This document shows positions 8,791 through 19,899 of a stretch of 64,000 bases of DNA, in pieces. Made by a program: the position numbers and the translations under genes. The notes beneath the pieces are model-generated. The model worked only from the letters and a program-made list of their open reading frames with translations. It had not been told where the DNA came from and did no database searches. The stretch comes from Bradyrhizobium agreste. Lineage in GTDB: Bacteria > Pseudomonadota > Alphaproteobacteria > Rhizobiales > Xanthobacteraceae. Position 1 is the stretch's first letter. Each line of letters begins with the position of its first letter. The DNA lies in NCBI RefSeq assembly GCF_016031625.1, contig NZ_JACCHP010000010.1, positions 124,001 through 188,000 on the forward strand, read 5' to 3'.

Positions 8791-9480
8791 CTAGCCGTGC
8801 TCCTGGCTCGCAGGATTCTGGCTGGCCGGCGCCGTCGCATGGGCCTTCTTGATCGCGGCATCGACCTCGATCAGCGCGGCCTTGGGCCCGCGTGGATCGG
8901 CCCAGATGAAGTCGCCGACCAGCACGAAATCGGCGCCGCTGGCGGCGAAATCGTAGGCCTCGTCCAGCGTGGTGGCAAAGCCGACGCAAGGCGGCTCGAA
9001 CAGCTCGGCCCACCAGTCCAGCCGCTCCGCGATCGCCTGCGCCGAGGGCCGCTGGCCTTTCGCATCGGGCTCGCCGAACAGCACGTAGTCCGCCCCCATC
9101 TCGCCCGCGCTCATGGAATCGTGGCGCGTGGCCAGACCTCCGACGCCGGCGATGCGATCGGGCTTGAGCGAGGGCGCAGCCTCTTCCAGCGCCGCAACGC
9201 CCGTGAGGTGCGCGCCGTCGGCGCCGCCGCGCGCGACGATTTCGGGGTGGCCGTCGACGAGGAGCGCCGCGCCCGCCTTCTGCACCGGCGGCGCCAATGC
9301 CTTGACGCGCGAGATCATGCTGCGCTGATCGGTCTCCTTCAGCCGCAGCAGCACGGCGGCGACGTCGGCGGACGCGATCAGCCCCGGCAGCTCGGCGACC
9401 AGCGCCGCGGGATCATCGACAACGGGCGTCGCGAGATAGAGACGCGGCGCCGGGCGCGGCGGAGGCGGTTTGTTCGACAA
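8791..9480 (-). CDS. Thiamine-phosphate-synthase-like (ThiE/TenI superfamily) protein
   Basis: 229 residues. The TIM-barrel pattern of ThiE/TenI is recognisable: LLRLKETD (44-51), ADGAHLTG (88-94), a central Gly-rich VGGLATRH (113-120) and GADYVLFG (129-136). Family members condense HMP pyrophosphate with thiazole phosphate. The motif usually reading LxxNDR, which contacts the diphosphate, is here LLVDGHPEIV (73-82), so the Asn-Asp-Arg triad is missing and the function may differ. It sits 3 bases from the class I aldolase gene and 8 bases from the Sel1 gene, with no other thiamine genes nearby. I would annotate it as ThiE-family without assuming thiamine synthesis. Confidence 0.72.
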   Translation of the reverse strand: MSNKPPPPRPAPRLYLATPVVDDPAALVAELPGLIASADVAAVLLRLKETDQRSMISRVKALAPPVQKAGAALLVDGHPEIVARGGADGAHLTGVAALEEAAPSLKPDRIAGVGGLATRHDSMSAGEMGADYVLFGEPDAKGQRPSAQAIAERLDWWAELFEPPCVGFATTLDEAYDFAASGADFVLVGDFIWADPRGPKAALIEVDAAIKKAHATAPASQNPASQEHG

Positions 9481-9483
9481 GGT

Positions 9484-10509
9484 CTAGGCTGCCTTCTGTT
9501 CCAGGCTGCTTTGCCATTCACCCTTGGAGGCGAGGCCGTTCATGCGGGCGCGATGGCTGAAGGCGCGCTGGCCGGCCGCGACGTTCTCAGGCCTCCCGGA
9601 CCAGGCCTTCTGCGGCGCGGCCTGCAACGCGCGGCCGTAGGAGAAGGTCAGGCCCCAGGGCAGCGACCCAAGCTTGTGCATGGCGTTGAGATGCGCGGTT
9701 GCCTGCTCGTCCGACTGCCCGCCGGAGAGGAAGGCGATGCCGGGCACCGCCGCGGGCACGCAAGCCTTGAGCAGCCGTATCGTCTTCTCCGCGACCTCCT
9801 CGACCGAGGCCTGCTTCGGACATTTCTTGCCCGAGATCGCCATGTTCGGCTTCAACACCATGCCTTCCAGCGCCACGCGCTGCACGCGCAATTCCTGGAA
9901 GGTCGTGTTGAGCACGCGTTGCGTCACCTCATAGCAGCGATCGATGTCGTGGTCGCCGTCCATCAGCACCTCCGGCTCGACGATCGGCACGATCTGCGCG
10001 GCCTGGCACAGCGCGGCATAGCGCGCCAGCGCGTGGGCGTTGACGCTGATCGCGGTCATCGAGGGGATGTCGCTGCCGATGTCGATCACCGCGCGCCATT
10101 TGGCGAAGCGCGCGCCGCGCTCGTAATATTTCTTCAGTCGCTCGGCAAGCTTGTCGAGCCCGACCGTCACGAGCTCGCCCGGGCACATCGGTAAGCCTTG
10201 CGTGCCCTCGTCGACCTTGATGCCGGGGATGGCGCCGCTCTGCTCGATCAGCTTGATCAGCGGCGTGCCGTCCTTCGCGTTCTGCCAGATCGTCTCGTCA
10301 TAGAGGATCACGCCGGAAATATACTGGCTCATGGCGTCCTTGGAACGAAACAGCATCTCGCGATAGTCGCGGCGGTTCTCTTCGGTCGATTCCACGCCGA
10401 TCGCGTCAAAGCGCTTCTTGATGGTGCCGGAGGATTCGTCGGCGGCAAGAATGCCCTTGCCCGGCGCGACCATGGCGGTCGCGATCCTGTTGAGCTCAGT
10501 CAGATTCAT
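9484..10509 (-). CDS. Class I fructose-bisphosphate aldolase
   Basis: 341 residues from ATG 10509, preceded by gaggacc. It catalyses reversible cleavage of fructose-1,6-bisphosphate through a Schiff base. Visible motifs: GILAADESSGTIKKRFDAIG at the N-terminus, the ILYDETIWQ segment, EPEVLMDGDHDI, and LEGMVLKPNMAISG carrying the Schiff-base Lys region. The C-terminal third has FLSGGQSDEQATAHLNAM, also typical of the eukaryote-like class I enzyme. An in-frame extension to 10569 is not conserved-looking. A class II aldolase gene sits just upstream on the same strand, separated by a palindromic repeat. Confidence 0.95.
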   Translation of the reverse strand: MNLTELNRIATAMVAPGKGILAADESSGTIKKRFDAIGVESTEENRRDYREMLFRSKDAMSQYISGVILYDETIWQNAKDGTPLIKLIEQSGAIPGIKVDEGTQGLPMCPGELVTVGLDKLAERLKKYYERGARFAKWRAVIDIGSDIPSMTAISVNAHALARYAALCQAAQIVPIVEPEVLMDGDHDIDRCYEVTQRVLNTTFQELRVQRVALEGMVLKPNMAISGKKCPKQASVEEVAEKTIRLLKACVPAAVPGIAFLSGGQSDEQATAHLNAMHKLGSLPWGLTFSYGRALQAAPQKAWSGRPENVAAGQRAFSHRARMNGLASKGEWQSSLEQKAA

Positions 10510-10607
10510 CGAGAGGTCCTCCCAAAACGATTCTGCCCTTGCCCGGGAAAATAGACCGTTCTCGGGCAATTGCCGAGGTTAACGTTCGTCGCAGGGTAAA
10601 GCCGTCT

Positions 10608-10705
10608 GTCATTCCGGGATGCGCCGAAAGGCGCAGGCCCGGAATCCATAACCACAGCCTGGGGTTATGGATTCCGGGCCCACGCTTCGCGTGTCCCGGA
10701 ATGAC
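10608..10705. repeat. GC-rich palindromic intergenic repeat, 'gtcattccggg' family (second copy)
   Basis: Starts gtcattccggg and ends cccggaatgac, with internal arms cccggaatccataacc and ggttatggattccgggc. It lies between the two aldolase genes, both read leftward, so it would be at the 3' end of the class II transcript and could attenuate read-through or stabilise the mRNA end. It is the same family as 6701-6808. Confidence 0.85.
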
Positions 10706-10745
10706 CCGGGAATGGCTTGAGGGGCTTATGCCGCCGCGTGATCGC

Positions 10746-11813
10746 TTACGCGACCTTCGGATCCAGCTCGCCCTTGGCATAGCGCCTGGCCATCTCGGCG
10801 GTGGTCAGCACCTTCTTGATCTTGGAGGCCTGGCCTGCGGTGTTGAACTCCTGCAGGCGCTGCTTGCATAGCTTGGTCATGGCTTCCATCGCCGGCTTCA
10901 GGTACTTGCGCGGATCGAACTCTTCCGGATTGTCCTTCAGCACTTTGCGGATCTGACCGGTCATCGCCATGCGGTTGTCGGTGTCGATGTTGATCTTGCG
11001 CACGCCGTTCTTGATGCCGCGCTGGATCTCGGTAACAGGCACGCCCCAGGTCGGCTTCATCTTGCCGCCATAGGCGTTGATGATGTCCTGCAGCTCCTGC
11101 GGCACCGACGACGAGCCGTGCATGACGAGATGCGTGTTCGGCAGCTTGCGGTGGATCTCCTCGATCACGTTCATGGCGAGGATGTCGCCATCGGGCTTGC
11201 GGGTGAATTTGTACGCGCCGTGCGAGGTCCCCATCGCGATCGCGAGCGCGTCGACCTTGGTCTCCTTGACGAACTTCACGGCCTCGTCCGGATTGGTCAG
11301 CAGCTGGTCGTGGCTGAGCTTGCCTTCGGCGCCGTGGCCGTCTTCCTTGTCGCCCATGCCGGTTTCGAGCGAGCCGAGCACGCCGAGTTCGCCCTCGACC
11401 GAGATGCCGCCGAGATGGGCCATGTCGGTCACGGTCTTGGTGACGCCGACATTGTAGCCCCAGTCGCCCGGCGTCTTGCCGTCGGCCTTCAGCGAGCCGT
11501 CCATCATCACCGAGGTGAAGCCGGCCTGGATCGCGGTCATGCAGGTCGCCGGCTCGTTGCCGTGGTCGAGATGCACGCAGACCGGAATGTGCGGATAGAT
11601 TTCGGTCACCGCGTCCATCATGTGCTTGAGCATGACGTCGTTGGCGTAGGAGCGCGCACCGCGCGAAGCCTGGATGATGACGGGCGCGTCGACCTGGTTG
11701 GCCGCGTCCATGATCGCCAGCGCCTGCTCCATGTTGTTGATGTTGAAGGCCGGTACGCCGTAATCGTTCTCCGCCGCGTGGTCGAGCAATTGACGTAACG
11801 TGATCCGAGCCAT
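10746..11813 (-). CDS. fba: Class II fructose-bisphosphate aldolase, Calvin-cycle subtype
   Basis: 355 residues starting MARITLRQLLDHAAENDYGV, the typical start of CbbA-like class II enzymes. Zn-binding and catalytic motifs: VCVHLDHGNEPATC, ISVEGELGVLGSLETG, MGTSHGAYKF, HGSSSVPQELQDIINAYGG and RKINIDTDNRMA. It is a metal-dependent aldolase able to act on fructose-1,6-bisphosphate and sedoheptulose-1,7-bisphosphate in the Calvin cycle. It lies 39 bases downstream of pgk and in line with gap and tkt, consistent with a gluconeogenic/glycolytic or Calvin unit. The symbol cbbA is sometimes used for this subtype. Confidence 0.95.
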   Translation of the reverse strand: MARITLRQLLDHAAENDYGVPAFNINNMEQALAIMDAANQVDAPVIIQASRGARSYANDVMLKHMMDAVTEIYPHIPVCVHLDHGNEPATCMTAIQAGFTSVMMDGSLKADGKTPGDWGYNVGVTKTVTDMAHLGGISVEGELGVLGSLETGMGDKEDGHGAEGKLSHDQLLTNPDEAVKFVKETKVDALAIAMGTSHGAYKFTRKPDGDILAMNVIEEIHRKLPNTHLVMHGSSSVPQELQDIINAYGGKMKPTWGVPVTEIQRGIKNGVRKINIDTDNRMAMTGQIRKVLKDNPEEFDPRKYLKPAMEAMTKLCKQRLQEFNTAGQASKIKKVLTTAEMARRYAKGELDPKVA

Positions 11814-11852
11814 CTGTCTTTGTCTCCCGTTGGGGCCTGCTAGGCCGCTTGA

Positions 11853-13049
<1,197 letters not shown>

Positions 13050-13064
13050 CTGACGATCTCTCTT

Positions 13065-13190
13065 GTCCCGGGCGCGCTGCGGCGCAAAGCGCCGCTGTGC
13101 AGAACCGGGACCCACCTTGCAGCGAGTCCCGCGGTGAAATGGGTCCCGGCTCTGCGGAGCAGCGCAAGTGCGCTGCACCGCGTCCGGGAC
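13065..13190. repeat. GC-rich palindromic repeat, 'gtcccgg...cagagccgggaccca' family
   Basis: Begins gtcccgggcgcgctgc, turns around gggaccca...tgggtccc, and ends cgcgtccgggac. It separates gap from pgk. The same architecture and much of the same sequence recur at 22610-22765 between yebC and ruvC. It is a second repeat family, distinct from the gtcattccggg one. Confidence 0.8.
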
Positions 13191-13202
13191 ACGAGACCTT
13201 CC

Positions 13203-14210
<1,008 letters not shown>

Positions 14211-14358
14211 GTTTCGTCTCCTTCAATGACCGTTGTCATCCCGCACGACGCGCTTTGCACGCCTGCGAGGGTTTTTTAGGGGCGGGCGCCCGGTTCGGCC
14301 GGGCGGTGCTTGATCATATGGGAGATTAGGTAGTCCTTTTTTGCGGCAAGCTCAACTC

Positions 14359-16374
<2,016 letters not shown>

Positions 16375-16675
16375 GATGAAAATCCGTCTGAAATGAGGTG
16401 CTTGATGGCCGTGCGCGCCGCGCGGGATCGAGCCTGGCAGCCACGGGAGGTGGGGGCTGGATAGCATCTCGGTTCCGGGAGTCCAAGGCAATCAAACGCC
16501 GGTTTGGCCGTAAAAGTTGCTTAGCAGTGCATAGTTTCGCGGCGGCGTTGCGCTGGGCTAGCTTGCCACGTAAATTTCTGCTTCTAACCGCTTGCCGAAC
16601 CGAGTCTTTTGCCGGACGGCGAGCCCCAGGGATAAGGCCACTGGGCAAAGGCCAAAAGGTTCCGCCGCTGACTGC

Positions 16676-16996
16676 ATGAACGATCGCGTGTCCAACAGCT
16701 CTGCCATGACGGAATCATCCGCCGTCGAGATCGAGATTGCGACTCGCAGGCTCACGGCGGCGCTCGACGCGCTCGAAAGTGCGGTGGAGCGGCGGCGCGA
16801 CGCCGATCGCGACGAGAACGAGCTCGCGGCGCGAATCCAGGCGCTCGGCGCAGATCGCTCGCGTCTTGCCGATGAGCTCGATGGCGCGCTGGTGAAGGCG
16901 CGCAAGCTCGAGCGCACCAATCGCGAGATTTCCGACCGGCTGGATTCCGCGATCGTCACGATACGCTCGGTGCTCGATACCGGAGAGGACGGATGA
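16676..16996 (+). CDS. DUF4164-like small coiled-coil protein
   Basis: 106 residues from ATG 16676 (MNDRVSNSSAMTESSAVEIE); an alternative start is 16706. It is almost entirely a charged amphipathic helix rich in Ala, Glu, Arg and Asp (for example LESAVERRRDADRDENELAA), which predicts a coiled coil. Small proteins of this type (DUF4164) sit next to zapA in Bradyrhizobium relatives. Its stop overlaps the zapA start by 4 bases, suggesting translational coupling and a role close to cell division. That role is inference from position only. Confidence 0.75.
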   Translation: MNDRVSNSSAMTESSAVEIEIATRRLTAALDALESAVERRRDADRDENELAARIQALGADRSRLADELDGALVKARKLERTNREISDRLDSAIVTIRSVLDTGEDG

Positions 16997-17376
16997 GCCA
17001 CATCAACGTCACCATCAACGGCCGGCAATATCGCATGGCCTGCGAAGAGGGCCAGGAGGTGCGGCTGCTCAAGCTCGCCGAGACGCTGGAGACGCGCATC
17101 CAGTCGCTGCGCGGAAAATTCGGCGAGATCGGCGATGCGCGCCTCACCGTGATGGCCGCGCTGACCGTGTGCGACGAATTGATCGACACCACCAACCGCG
17201 TCCGCACCCTGGAGCAGGAGCTGACCGAGCTCAGGGATTTCCGCAACGCCGCCGTCGAGCGCGCCCGGATGACGCAGACCGCCGTGGTCAACGCCCTCAA
17301 CGCCGCCGCCGAACGCATCGAGAAGTCGACCCAGATCCTGAACCGCACCGTCGGCAACGGCATCGCGATCGGCTGA
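16993..17376 (+). CDS. zapA: Cell division protein ZapA
   Basis: 127 residues, MSHINVTINGRQYRMACEEG at the start. The N-terminal beta-rich FtsZ-binding head includes GQEVRLLKLAETLETRIQSL, followed by LTVMAALTVCDELIDT and a C-terminal coiled coil (about 75-120). ZapA bundles FtsZ filaments and stabilises the Z ring. Position supports the call: zapA, then 6S RNA, then 5-formyl-THF cyclo-ligase is a long-known order in proteobacteria. The start overlaps the preceding DUF4164-like gene. Confidence 0.92.
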   Translation: MSHINVTINGRQYRMACEEGQEVRLLKLAETLETRIQSLRGKFGEIGDARLTVMAALTVCDELIDTTNRVRTLEQELTELRDFRNAAVERARMTQTAVVNALNAAAERIEKSTQILNRTVGNGIAIG

Positions 17377-17426
17377 GGCTCTTCAGACGACTCGATCATT
17401 TGTTGAGCTTGATGTGTCCGCGCCCC

Positions 17427-17589
17427 TTACCCTCCCCTGGAGGGAGAGGGTCGATCGCGCGCAGCGCGAGCGGGGTGGGGTGATCTCTCCGCACGGGCAG
17501 TGTGCAAGGCGGAGAGACCGTCACCCCACCCCGTCTCACATTTCGCTGCGCTCCATGTGAGCCGACCCTCCCCCTCCAGGGGAGGGTAA
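17427..17589. repeat. Long palindromic intergenic repeat (ttaccctcccctggaggg family)
   Basis: The left arm ttaccctcccctggaggg is mirrored by ccctccaggggagggtaa at the right end. Inner arms ggggtggggtgatctctccg and cggagagaccgtcacccc close around a short loop. It fills the space after zapA and before the 6S RNA. The arms match the outer arms of the nested element at 19486-19684, so both belong to one family. Confidence 0.85.
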
Positions 17590-17645
17590 GAAAGCGAGCC
17601 CGCGCCGGGCTGGCGATTCGTCAGCGTCGTTGTTACATTGGCCGG

Positions 17646-17805
17646 GCGAGGCTGCGACGTGCGTCAGGAGCCATATATCCCCGGGGCCTTATCGATCCTT
17701 TAGGGAACTGTCCCTGGCCGGGCCCGTGGGCTCGGACATATGGTGCCCACCTACTTTCGTAGGGAACTCCGGGATCGAGTGCTTCAACGGCGTCCGCGGC
17801 TTCGC
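17646..17805 (+). ncRNA. ssrS: 6S RNA
   Basis: About 160 nt; ends are set by the closing stem gcgaggctgcg (17646-17656) with cgcggcttcgc (17795-17805), which pairs over 11 positions allowing G-U. Inside, a long GC-rich duplex with a central internal bulge can be drawn: cttatcgatccttta, ggaactgtccctggcc and cgggcccgtgggc on the 5' side, with ggtgcccacc, tagggaactccggga and tcgagtgcttcaacgg on the 3' side. 6S RNA mimics an open promoter and sequesters housekeeping RNA polymerase in stationary phase. The location between zapA and the 5-formyl-THF cyclo-ligase gene is the conserved genomic context. Exact ends are approximate. Confidence 0.88.
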
Positions 17806-17862
17806 ACTTTCGTTTGCTTGCAATGAGTTCTTGTCGAGTGGGGTCTACGACAAACCGGCAAT

Positions 17863-18047
17863 GTCATGCCCCGGCTTGCCGTCTTCGCTGAAGCTTCGCC
17901 GGCCGAGCACCCGCGTTGGCCCGGCGTAGCCTAGCGGAGCCGGGACCGGGGCATCCAGTACGCCGCGGCGTCGATGTTTGATCACTGGCGTCTCTGGAAT
18001 ACTGGATCGCCCGCCCCAGTGCGAGGGCGCACAAGGCGGGCGATGAC
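17863..18047. repeat. Compound palindromic repeat between 6S RNA and ygfA
   Basis: Two adjacent imperfect palindromes: one from atgccccggcttg to ggaccggggcat (about 17863-17953), and one from gatcgcccgcc to ggcgggcgatgacc (18005-18047). They occupy the leader of the cyclo-ligase gene. Sequence between the arms is not protein-like. I infer a degenerate pair of repeat elements rather than a regulatory RNA, but a leader function cannot be excluded. Confidence 0.6.
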
Positions 18048-18063
18048 CGCGGAGCAAGCGCAC

Positions 18064-18660
18064 ATGTCCAACTCCAAAGCCGAGCTCCGTGCCAAAGCCC
18101 TCGCCAAGCGCGATGCGCTGAGCGAGAAGAAACGCATCGCTGCCGCCGCAAAGCTCGCCAAGCGCGGGCTGCCGTTCAAGCTGCTGCCCGGCAGCATCGT
18201 CTCCGGCTATTCGCCGATTCGCAGCGAGATCGATCCGATGCCGCTGCTCGCGAAGCTCGCGGAAGAGGGCGCCAGGCTCGCGCTGCCTTGCGTCACAGCG
18301 CGCGGCCAGTCGCTGATCTTCCGCATCTTCCATCCGAACGACCGCCTGATGCTCGGCCCGCTCGGCATTCCCGAACCTTCACCTGCTGCGGCCGAAGTCA
18401 TTCCCGACATCATGCTGACGCCGCTCGCCGCCTTCGACCGCCTCGGCCATCGCATCGGCTATGGCGCGGGCCATTACGATTTCACCTTCGCGCATTTGCG
18501 AAAAGCCAAGCACATCATCGGCATTGGCCTTGCGTTTGCAGCGCAGGAGATCGAGGCGGTTCCGGCACTATCCCACGACGTGGCGCTGGATTATGTGCTA
18601 ACGGAATCGGACGTGTTCGATTTCCGGAGTTCTGAAGTTGCGCATTCTCTTCGTGGGTGA
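18064..18660 (+). CDS. ygfA: 5-formyltetrahydrofolate cyclo-ligase
   Basis: 198 residues from ATG 18064, with ggag 9 bases upstream. It converts 5-formyl-THF to 5,10-methenyl-THF using ATP. Visible motifs: KAELRAKALAKRDALSEKKR at the N-terminus, SGYSPIRSEIDP in the middle, and the nucleotide-binding DRLGHRIGYGAGHYDFTFAH with the Gly-rich YGAGHYD loop. Its 3' end overlaps the next gene by 23 bases. The conserved neighbourhood zapA-6S RNA-ygfA supports both this call and the RNA call. Length is typical for the family. Confidence 0.92.
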   Translation: MSNSKAELRAKALAKRDALSEKKRIAAAAKLAKRGLPFKLLPGSIVSGYSPIRSEIDPMPLLAKLAEEGARLALPCVTARGQSLIFRIFHPNDRLMLGPLGIPEPSPAAAEVIPDIMLTPLAAFDRLGHRIGYGAGHYDFTFAHLRKAKHIIGIGLAFAAQEIEAVPALSHDVALDYVLTESDVFDFRSSEVAHSLRG

Positions 18661-19462
18661 TGTCGTCGGCCGTAGCGGGCGCGAGGCCATCGCCGAATAC
18701 CTGCCTAGCATGGTCAAGGACTGGTCGCTCGATCTCGTCGTCGTCAACGGCGAGAATTCGGCAGGCGGCTTCGGCATCACGGAAGCGATCTACCAGGAAT
18801 TTCTCGAGGCCGGCGCCGATGCGGTGACGCTCGGCAATCATTCCTGGGACCAGCGCGAGGCCCTCGTCTTCATCGAGCGCGCCGACCGCCTGGTGCGCCC
18901 CGCCAACTACCCGCGCGGCACGCCCGGCCGCGGCGCCGCCCTGGTCGAGACCAAGAACGGCAAGCACGCGCTCGTCGTCAACGCGCTGGGCCGCGTCTTC
19001 ATGACCCCGTTCGACGATCCTTTCGCCGCGCTCGAACGCGAGTTAGGGGCGTGTCCGCTCGGTGTTGCCGCCGACGCCATCGTCGTCGATTTCCATTGCG
19101 AGGCTTCAAGCGAGAAGCAGGGCATCGGCTTCTTCTGCGACGGCCGCGCCAGCCTCGTCGTCGGCACGCACACGCATGTGCCGACCGCCGATCACCAGAT
19201 CCTGTCGGGCGGCACCGCCTACATGACCGACGCCGGCATGACCGGCGATTACGATTCGATCATCGGCATGCAGAAGGAAGAGCCGCTGCGCCGGTTCACG
19301 TCAGGCATTCCGTCGAGCCGCTTTGAGCCGGCCGCAGGCGCTGCCACGCTCAGCGGCGTCGCCGTGGAGACCGACGATGCCACGGGCCTCGCGCTCCGCA
19401 TCGCACCGGTGCGCGTCGGCGGAAGGCTGGAGCCGACGACGCCGAAGTTCTGGTTGAGCTAG
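18638..19462 (+). CDS. YmdB-family (TIGR00282-like) metallophosphoesterase
   Basis: 274 residues using a TTG start at 18638 inside the end of the cyclo-ligase gene; the family N-terminus MRILFVGDVVGRSGREAIAE only fits this start, with cggag upstream. Dinuclear-metal motifs: FVGDVVGR, VVVNGENSAGG, VTLGNHSWDQRE, VDFHCEASSEKQ, VVGTHTHVPTADHQIL and MTDAGMTGDYDSIIGM. Relatives (YmdB) hydrolyse 2',3'-cyclic nucleotides and affect RNA decay. The 23-base overlap with ygfA indicates co-transcription and probably coupled translation. Confidence 0.93.
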   Translation: MRILFVGDVVGRSGREAIAEYLPSMVKDWSLDLVVVNGENSAGGFGITEAIYQEFLEAGADAVTLGNHSWDQREALVFIERADRLVRPANYPRGTPGRGAALVETKNGKHALVVNALGRVFMTPFDDPFAALERELGACPLGVAADAIVVDFHCEASSEKQGIGFFCDGRASLVVGTHTHVPTADHQILSGGTAYMTDAGMTGDYDSIIGMQKEEPLRRFTSGIPSSRFEPAAGAATLSGVAVETDDATGLALRIAPVRVGGRLEPTTPKFWLS

Positions 19463-19485
19463 CTGGCGCGGCAATCGCCGCGGCC

Positions 19486-19684
19486 ACCCTCCCCCTCCAG
19501 GCAGGGCTATCGCATATGAGATGTGGCTATGGGCACCGGCTGTCTCCACAGCGTCATGGCCGGGCTTGTCCCGGCCATCCACGCCTTTCCACGCGGCACA
19601 AAGAACGTGGATGCCCGGGACAAGCCCGGGCATGACGACCTCTGCAATATTCAAATGCGATAGCCCTGCCCTCCAGGGGAGGGT
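19486..19684. repeat. Palindromic repeat split by a second palindromic repeat (outer element)
   Basis: The outer arms are 19486-19515 (starts accctccccctccagg, ends gggctatcgcat) and 19655-19684 (starts atgcgatagccct, ends aggggagggt); 25 of 30 positions are complementary. They belong to the same family as 17427-17589. Between them sits an independent palindrome (19552-19637). The rest of the gap to the chemoreceptor gene (19685-19899) holds no convincing gene; it contains a segment around 19760-19860 (gcattatgcccgtgttttgc, ctactgtgcatggggttgtt) that I think recurs between genes in Bradyrhizobium. Confidence 0.8.
19552..19637. repeat. Inner palindromic element, 'cgtcatggccgggcttgtcc' family
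   Basis: The left arm (cgtcatggccgggcttgtcc then cggccatccacg) and right arm (cgtggatgcccgggacaagc then ccgggcatgacg) can form a long near-perfect hairpin. A second copy at 58048-58133 has the two arms exchanged, meaning it lies in the opposite orientation. The element sits inside another repeat, as if inserted there. Confidence 0.85.
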
Positions 19685-19899
19685 AGGAGCAGCGACGCCT
19701 CGCCTAGTCCCCCTTTGCGAGGGACGGGATAGCCGGCGCTCCGACATTTCGGAATAATAGCATTATGCCCGTGTTTTGCCCGACGAGTCAAAGCGCGCCA
19801 TACCCCCGCCGGTAAGCCATTGATTCCGCACACCCCGGCTACTGTGCATGGGGTTGTTTTCGAATTTTTGTTTGAGGACGTCGGAGAGCCCTCGGGGCG

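Noticed and set aside
14270..14350. GC hairpin between tkt and gap as an intrinsic terminator
   Set aside because: The stem cccgg...ccggg is not followed by a T tract in the minus-strand direction; the nearby T runs lie on the wrong side.
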